Of a stretch of 64,000 bases of DNA, positions 57,706-64,000 are shown one piece after another. Source of the stretch: Helianthus annuus (Eukaryota; Streptophyta; Magnoliopsida; Asterales; Asteraceae); the NCBI RefSeq assembly GCF_002127325.2, contig NC_035433.2:88157350-88221349 (forward strand), read 5' to 3'. Below the pieces are notes generated by a model. The model searched no databases. It saw nothing but the letters and a program-made list of their open reading frames with translations, and was not told where the DNA came from. Position 1 is the first letter of the stretch, and each line of letters starts with the position of its first letter. A program made the position numbers and the translations under genes.

Positions 57706-59582
57706 CCCCCTACCCGTCGGCGACGCCCTCTAGTTTTTGCAGTTTTCTGCAGGTTCGTTTCGTCGTCCGTACGCACTAAAACGCACGTAACTTTTGAACC
57801 GTTTACCCGTTTGACCTCCCGTTTCTTCCTACATGCTTGTAAATTCACATTCTATCATATGAACATAAAATCTTACCTCCGGATTACGGAAATCCTTAAC
57901 TTACATACATTCGACTTAACTATTATCTAACTATTTGACCCGTTAAGGGTATTCGCGCATTAATTGGTCTACGACTGACCAAACCATCATCCCCACTTCC
58001 ATACCTGTCCAAAACATTACTCTAATCGAATAGCTTGCTTCTAAACCACTTTTAAGTTCGTTTACCCCAAAATACCCATCATGGGCATTTTGGTCAACCT
58101 TAAACCCATCATTTACGACGAAAGACTTTAACACATATTTGACCTCAAACATCATATTTAATTCATTACAACACTTTATTACTTACTTGTACTACGAAGT
58201 GATTACGGAAATCACTTACCTCGTGCATCCATGTTCGTAACCGCTTCCTTGCCCCATTTCGACCCGTTAGCCTTTCATGCTTGGTCCATGCTAGTGTGGT
58301 TCCTATCCTTTCATGTCGTCATGCCATAATAATGTTAGTACTCATGCTTATTCATATTAATACACATTTTCCAGCTCTTATCTACATTGACTTTCACTAA
58401 CACGCATACAACATAAATCGTCAACCACATTGTTCAGTTAGACAACCTAACGTAATTCATAACATCATCCTTTACTAGCATGGTCATATATTATATATTT
58501 AGTACACATTCACTTCTTGATTGAAATTAAGTGATTAATAAAAACACATGGGGAGCATCGCCCGTTCAAGCACAATGTACAAGCTTCTAATGCATAGTCT
58601 TGACCAACACATACATTCAACCCGAATTCTTGTATGAGTTCCATCTAAGGCACATTCCTCAAGTTAGTATACTACTAATTACATCATTATCATGTTTCAT
58701 TCATATATGTCAAGCCATTTCATACAATCTCACATCCTAACTTCACCTAGACATTTCATCAAACACTTGGCGTGCGTACAAGTTTCTAAACATGATGTAC
58801 AAGTAACCTTCATTCTTTTCTTTCTAATTCTTGTTTTCAATCATCCAAACTACCAATAACAATTCAATCTCATACCATATTCAATATAACTAACAATTTG
58901 GTCACATGCAACATATCATATCAAGAATTAAACAAAGATTGGACATGGGTGACATACCCATGTCGCCATTTCTACTAACCCAAGTGGGTTTCATCTCCAA
59001 ATCTCAATTAACATCAAATCTTGCATAATTCACATTCCAATGATAATTCTAACATATGTTCATGCTTAATTTCATCCCAATTCATGGATTAAGACCTAAC
59101 CCATTTCGTACAAGATCACCAATCTTAGTTTTTGAGACATACCTTTTGATCATCTTGTGATGGTGAGCATTAATTCGTGTTTATTCATGATTTTGAGCTT
59201 GGATTCAACCTTCAATTTGGACTTCTTTAAGAACTAGGGTTTGCACCCCTTTGTTCTTCTCCAGAGCATTCCACGCACACACACACGATGTATGTGTGTT
59301 GTGTGTTGTGATTTTATTTAATAAAACATAACTTTCCCCCTTGTTCATATATGGTCCCTCAAGTTTGTTCACTTGTTTGCTTGCTAAACTTTTGACTAGG
59401 TATAATAACCTAGTTACTACATTCTATATTATTAAACATGGGGTCTCATTAGCAAATTTAGTAATTCGAGTTTTTGGAGCGTTACTTAACTAGGTTAAAT
59501 AACCTAGTCGTTTATTTCATGCTAAGTCATATAAGAACACATGGCAATTATAAACATTCGGGTTTTGGGATGTTACAGTGAG

Positions 59583-60007
59583 TATACTCGATCCCTTTTT
59601 GTTTTACGTACTTTTGGGTGTTACATACGTTACTTAGTCTAAATCACAATCGAACACACTACGCAATACTTTTAAACGCTAACCGTTACCGCATGTTATA
59701 CGTGACTTAATGAATGCTTGTTTGTTATGTTTACACATGGAATGCTGTCTACCTGCCTTAATGACGATAGTACTATAGTTTGGACTCAGGACCCGCTCAT
59801 GCGGGGGTTGTTAAGGACAATTATTTGCATGGATTACAGTGGTGAGCATGTATTACGAACTGCCTCGGGCAGTCAACTTGCAGTCATTGGTATCGATAGG
59901 TTCATGTCGATAACTAACATGCTTCGTTTTCCTCTGTGTACGTGCTGGACAATCTGTTTCGCTCAGTGTCACGCCCCGATGTTTCCGCCATCGGTTGGGG
60001 TGTGACA
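59583..60007 (+). repeat. 3' LTR of Gypsy C, last segment
   Basis: The LTR end: GTCACGCCCCGATGTTTCCG, then CCATCGGTTGGGGTGTGACA at 60007. The same end structure is found in family B (GTGACTCCCCGATATTTCCG near 29049). It is followed directly by the OTU coding sequence. Confidence 0.78.
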
Positions 60008-60523
60008 CGGGCGACAGCTTCTGCTCTTGGGTACGATGAAGATGAACGGTTATTTATCCGGAGATCACTGATGGAAGAGCTACTCGAGTTTAGAAAAAAG
60101 TACACTAAGGCTTTCTTAGGCTCATTCGAAGATGTATTCACGTCCTTGGCTTGGTCAGGATCGGGGGTTGCACCTGAAAAACATTGGATGATTATGCCAG
60201 AGATAAGATTCTTGATTGCGAACAAGTTTAATGTGATCGTTCATTTTTTATCTCAAGAAAAAAGAAACAGTTCTACTTGTTTTTCGCTTTGGAGAGGCCC
60301 TCGCGAGTTCCCAGAAAAAAAATTGATTACAATTGCACACGTGAATGGTAACCATTTTATAATGATAGAATTGCAAGGAGAGTATCCAATTGCCAGCACA
60401 AACAACCTATGGAAATTAATGAGAGATAATGTTGCAGCTGGCTGGGAGAATATATTTGAATCACGTCAAAATATGTATAATTCTTGGATAGCACAACCTG
60501 CTACATTTTCTGTTATAGATTAA
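60008..60523 (+). pseudogene. FAR1/MULE/OTU protein, last part (OTU domain end)
   Basis: The frame continues without a stop for about 171 residues to TAA 60521-60523. It starts R-ATASALGYDEDERLFIRR, directly continuing the DGNCGFR motif that stops at 45573. It includes FEDVFTSLAWSGSGVAPEKH, MIMPEIRFLIANKFNVIV and ITIAHVNGNHFIMIEL, whose NHF block is where the catalytic His of OTU proteases is expected. OTU enzymes remove ubiquitin; in this kind of fusion the role is unknown. This half has no lesion of its own. It can no longer be joined to its N-terminal half at the RNA level without removing 14.4 kb. Confidence 0.87.
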
Positions 60524-60691
60524 AGATCGGTATGTAAATTATTAAATGATATTAATTTTGTATAAAAGTAATTATTTTTATATAGCTTTTCTTGCAACTA
60601 TAAGTATAATTTGATAAATTATAACAACTAAAGAGTAATAATAAATAATATATCATTACTACTACTACTACTAATAATAATAATAATAATA

Positions 60692-62033
60692 AGAGTTAAT
60701 TACTATTTTCGTCCCTGAGGTTTGTCAAAAATAACGGTTTCAGTCCATTAGTTTAAAAATTGCGATTTCAGTCCATTAGTTTCACTTTCGTAACCATTTC
60801 AGTCCACCAATTTAACTCCCATCCATTTATTCTGTTAACTTTGGGTGAAATTACAAAATTGCCCTTATGATTTAATTAAAAAAAACGCTGGTCATAGGTT
60901 TTGAACCTATGACCTTTGCTTTGAAATGCGATTGTCAAACCAATAGGCCATGTATCAAACTTGTGAATGAATTCAAACTGTTTACCTTATAACATTGTAT
61001 ATTCATCATCATCTTCCCCAAACCTTTCACCTTTATCAATGGCAGGAGCTACACATAACCACACTCCACCATCCTCTGTTTTCTTCATTGTTCAACTTTG
61101 TTTGTTATTTTATAAGTTCTAATATGTAAGTGTTCAACTTCGTTTGTTATTTTATAAGTTTTAATATAGAACAGAGAGTTCGAAAGCAAAATTCCATAGT
61201 TGTAATGTTGACATTGTTTGTGATTTCATAATTTTCAATATGACATAGCAAAGATCGAACATTTCATAATTTTAAAGTTTACTCTGTTTGTGACTTGAAA
61301 AGGGAAAAAGACTTTGGTTGAGGGTCGAATTTCTGATACGTTTTTCTTTAAGTTTGTATTTGATACTATCATCGGTGATGATTCTTTATTTAACATTTTT
61401 ATTTTTGTTTGTATTTGATGTCAAGATTGGTAGTTGTTCAAGTATTAGCTTTAGTGCGCTTCTTATTTTAGTGTTTAATTTTATCTGGGATGATTCTGAT
61501 AGTTCGTATTCAAAATGGGTTGATTGAAAAAAAAATGAAAAAGATTACAATGAGTTGGTAAAAAATACGTGAAAGGTTGGTAGTTGTTCAAGATTGGTAG
61601 CTGTTCAAGTATTAGCTTTGTTACTATTTTTTTTTATATTTAAAGAAAACAGAGGATGGTGGAGTGTGGTTATGTGTAGCTTCTGCCATTGATAAAGGTG
61701 AAAGGTTTGGAGAAGATGATGATGAATATGCAATGTTATATGGTAAACAGTTTGAATTCATTCACAAGTTTGATACATGGCCTAATGGTTTGACAATCGC
61801 ATTTCAAAGCAAAGGTCAGAGGTTCGAAACCTGTGACCAGCGTTTTTTAATTAAACCATAGGGGCAATTTTGTAATTTCACCCAAAGTTAACAGAATAAA
61901 TGGATGGGAGTTAAATTGGTGGACTGAAATGGTTACGGAAGTGAAACTAATGGACTGAAATCGCAATTTTTAAACTAATGGACTGAAACCGTTATTTTTG
62001 ACAAACCTCAGGGACGAAAACAGTAATTAACTC

Positions 62034-62034
<1 letters not shown>
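60692..62034. mobile_element. Mutator-like element with ~390-bp terminal inverted repeats
   Basis: The left arm 60692-61085 (AGAGTTAATTACTATTTTCG, TCCCTGAGG, ...CATCCTCTGTTTTCTT) is matched in reverse by 61642-62034. The 556-bp centre has no transposase. Both ends sit in (AAT)n sequence, compatible with a 9-bp duplication that cannot be placed because of the repeat. Long inverted repeats suggest a MULE. The arms carry a tRNA-like segment. Confidence 0.8.
60888..60960 (-). other. tRNA-like segment inside the left inverted repeat
   Basis: On the minus strand TGGCCTATTGG (box A-like) is followed by a T-arm-like hairpin, GGTCATAGGTTCAAAACCTA (box B-like GGTTCAAAACC). The mirror copy lies at about 61772-61845 on the plus strand. 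The acceptor and anticodon arms are not convincing, so I call it tRNA-derived rather than a tRNA gene. Confidence 0.4.
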
Positions 62035-62076
<42 letters not shown>

Positions 62077-63165
62077 TAAAAAAAATAAAAAGTGCATGCT
62101 TCTTTTACTATTTAGTTATAATACTAACTAATAAACAAAAAATAATTTAGTAATAATTAAAAAGAAGACAACTAAAAGACAAAAAACACTAAAAACAAAA
62201 TAAAAGTTATTGATGGATGTGATGTTTTTATAGGAAGGTGTAATTAGTAAAGATAGGGGTATAAATAGAATGAGCCTTCCCCACAGTTTCTTGGTCAGGT
62301 CTTAGATCAAACCCCACCCTTAAGACTATACACTATGGTGACCCATTGAGCCAACCGGTTGCCACGTCAAGGAAAAGACAAAATGAAAGGTAAAAATTTG
62401 AATTAAATATGTGAATGTCTTGCACGACCAGGTTGTCTACACGAACAAGTTTGCAACCAACTGTGGAAAGATTATTTTATCTTTTTTTTCTTTTCTCTAT
62501 TATTCAACCTATTTTTTATAATATCTAACTCTTTTTATTCTTTTTATTATAATAAAACATTAGTTTAGGTTGGTTTGTGAATGTGGGTGAAAAATTGAAT
62601 TGGGTTGGGTTGTGTAGATGGAAGAGAGAGAAATTAGTATTTTATTAAAAGATTGGGTTGGATTGGATTATGATAGTAGATAGTCTAATCAAGAGCACAC
62701 AACGTTTGAGTTGAAGTACCCACCAAATACTTAAACCCCTTTAACCGATTCTATAATACCAATTTATAACACCTTAAATTTATATAATACCAATTTGTAA
62801 CACCTTAAAATTTATAATTTACATTAACGTTTTACAGGATATTATCCCAAACTTTTAAATATTATTCTTACACATTCACACTATAAACCCTTTTCCGTTT
62901 CAATAATTTGTACAAAAGATAAAACCATCCAAATACTTAAACCCTTTTAACTAAAAGGGTATTTCGGTCATTTTATATGTAATTTTGTTAACTAGAAGAG
63001 CAATTCGAACATATAAAATGATCGGATTACCCTTCTAGCAAACAGAAAAAATGGACGGAGTTAACCAAGTGGACTAAAATGGTTACGCTTGAAACTATTT
63101 GGACAAATGACAACATTTTATACCTTTGCACTAAATTGGAAAAATGACTCAAAAAATCAATTTTA
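62035..63165. other. AT-rich intergenic DNA with small repeats
   Basis: It starts with (AAT)n (62035-62076). An imperfect inverted repeat, 62951-62980 with 63009-63038 (CTAAAAGGGTATTTCGGTCA-type arms), may be a small MITE. The phrase AAATGGACGGAGTTAACC near 63048 recalls the inverted-repeat ends of the MULE at 60692. No gene is supported. Confidence 0.45.
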
Positions 63166-63492
63166 TTGTGTATTTTGGTGCTATTAGGCGAGGGGTGTGG
63201 TATACCGCCTCTGGCCACATCAGCCTCGTTAGCATACAATGGCTCCCTCACCCTATCCCCTGCGCGCCAAAGGTAGGGGCGCCATCCATGCTTCGCCAGC
63301 CCAGTAACGAGTTTTTGGCGCTTTGTTCGAGATTTTGGTCAAATGTAACTTTTGGCAACGGTCATGTTAAGAAAAACTATTAAATATCTAATATATATAC
63401 ATATATTTAAACAAACCAATCACAAACTCAAACTCAAACACACACCAATCAAAAAAACAGTACATTCTCTCCAATCATTTTTAATATCAAAA
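63166..63492 (+). mobile_element. Probable 5' end of a PIF/Harbinger element
   Basis: GGCGAGGGGTGTGGTATACC after a TTA-like target (63175-63177) and the GC-rich CACCCTATCCCCTGCGCGCC block resemble Harbinger termini. The transposase-like reading starts shortly after. The other end is beyond the window, so boundary and duplication cannot be checked. Confidence 0.45.
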
Positions 63493-63962
63493 GTGTCATC
63501 CCACTCTTTATCCGATTTGTCCAACTATTCATCTGACGATATTGTCGAGGATATGCTTATCGCAATGACGCAGAGGCGATTAATTATTTGCGAGAAGAAG
63601 TCCAATCGTCTATAATGCGTATCAGACAAGCGCCTCTTGAATGAGATCGGTTAGGTGCTCATGAACGTTTAATGCGCGATTATTTTGGTGAAAATCCATT
63701 GTACGACGATGCATAGTTTAGGCGTCGGTTTCGTATGAGCCATCGTCTTTTCTTAAGAATTTCTAATGATCTTGCGGCCGATTATCCATTTTTCACACAA
63801 AGAGAAAGTGCTAGCCGCAACCGATGAACCCACTACTCACATACGCTCAAAAAGAAGTTATCTGAGCGAGGATAACGTGACAGAAACACACACCATAACC
63901 TTCGAGCTGATCTGACCGACCACCTATGGTTTTATCGTGAACAAGGAGGAGACAACGAGTGA
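63493..63962 (+). pseudogene. PIF/Harbinger transposase (ALP1/HARBI1-like), internally deleted
   Basis: The N-terminus reads SSHSLSDLSNYSSDDIVEDM from a GTG at 63493 where an ATG would be expected. After a frameshift it reads EAINYLREEVQSSIMRIRQA, then ERLMRDYFGENPLYDDA, a stop, FRRRFRMSHRLFLRISNDLA and DYPFFTQRESASRN. The central catalytic DDE part is missing. The last segment (NLRADLTDHLWFYREQGGDNE, stop at 63960-63962) resembles the family C-terminus. It is a deletion derivative, not functional. Confidence 0.78.
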
Positions 63963-64000
63963 TGATGTGTAATTTTAGATTAACCTACTTTAACTTTTTA

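Larger units (their letters stand above)
56469..59577 (-). mobile_element. Solo LTR of Gypsy family D (GTGAG target duplication)
   Basis: TGTTACGCCCTAATACG ... GGTTTTGGGATGTTACA, 3109 bp, flanked by GTGAG on both sides (56464-56468 and 59578-59582). On the minus strand it starts TGTAACATCCC, in the style of the other Gypsy LTRs, which sets its orientation. It contains a degenerate TACA microsatellite (about 56930-57270), an 11-copy 40-bp tandem array, and otherwise unique sequence. I saw no coding capacity. Confidence 0.88.
45575..60007 (+). mobile_element. Gypsy family C element, internally deleted, with three nested insertions
   Basis: It starts TGTAACACCCCG at 45575 and ends GGGGTGTGACA at 60007. 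It is flanked by CGGGA (45570-45574) and CGGGC (60008-60012), a target duplication with one change. The 5' part is a 139-bp LTR stub, then 170 bp of unassigned sequence, then RT to chromodomain, a hairpin and purine tract, and a 3' LTR (48805-60007). That LTR is interrupted by a family A solo LTR, a Copia-like element and a family D solo LTR. Removing them leaves an LTR of about 2.4 kb. Gag, protease and most of the 5' LTR are deleted. Confidence 0.88.

Noticed and set aside
59936..60007. ORF start at 59936 for the OTU part
   Set aside because: Bases before 60008 belong to the Gypsy C LTR end; the upstream reading is fortuitous.
62280..62400. Possible SINE (GATCAAACCCC, GAGCCAACCGGTTGCC)
   Set aside because: Only a weak box B-like match and a short phrase shared with 39210-39240; there is no box A, tail or duplication.

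Overview
The window is nuclear DNA of a flowering plant. It has spliced genes with GT-AG introns, AT-rich spacers, many long-terminal-repeat (LTR) retrotransposons with 5-bp target duplications, a nuclear photosystem I gene and an auxin-biosynthesis gene. The style of the Gypsy LTRs (TGTAACACC...GGTGTGACA), the accessory ORF of a Copia-like element and the SINEs look to me like Asteraceae, but that is inference from memory. There are no bacterial operons, CRISPR arrays or rRNA genes, and I found no canonical tRNA gene.

Only two ordinary host genes look intact. At the left edge is a three-exon YUCCA flavin monooxygenase (203-1732, +) of the YUC3/5/7/8/9 type. In the middle, on the minus strand, is a three-exon nuclear PsaE gene (36768-39803), the PSI reaction-centre subunit IV precursor. 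Its 2.55-kb first intron has taken up a 1.03-kb hAT element, a MITE and SINE-like sequence. A third gene-like locus encodes a FAR1/MULE-transposase/OTU-protease protein. It is a pseudogene cut inside its OTU catalytic motif: the first part is 43120-45574 and the end is 60008-60523.

Layout. 0-2 kb: YUCCA. 2-6 kb: small elements (Harbinger-type MITE, tRNA-derived SINEs, a CACTA terminus, a hairpin MITE). 6.06-19.06 kb: a nearly complete but dead Tekay/Del-type chromovirus ('family A') with very long LTRs. 19-30 kb: a decayed Copia-associated accessory ORF interrupted by two solo LTRs (family A, minus; family B, plus), each with a perfect 5-bp target duplication, followed by a Copia 3' boundary and a Helitron 3' end. 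30.5-34.1 kb: a truncated LTR whose left half resembles family B and right half family A, ending at a hAT transposase fragment. 34.4-36.5 kb: simple repeats and a second SINE. 36.8-39.8 kb: PsaE. 40-42.5 kb: a MITE, an internally deleted Copia and a 1-kb Harbinger-type element. 43-60.5 kb: the FAR1/MULE/OTU pseudogene, opened by a 14.4-kb nest. That nest is a Gypsy 'family C' element whose own 3' LTR holds a family A solo LTR, a young Copia-like non-autonomous element and a family D solo LTR. 60.7-62.0 kb: a long-inverted-repeat MULE. The right edge carries an internally deleted PIF/Harbinger transposase.

How the parts relate: target duplications give an insertion order. The FAR1/MULE/OTU gene came first, then Gypsy C, then the three elements inside the C LTR. 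The Copia accessory ORF likewise predates the A and B solo LTRs. The LTR families share an architecture: a GC-rich cluster of palindromic motifs upstream of a TATA box, and in several cases a good splice-donor consensus about 100-125 bp downstream of that TATA box. The two Gypsy internal regions share a small hairpin between the pol stop codon and the polypurine tract.
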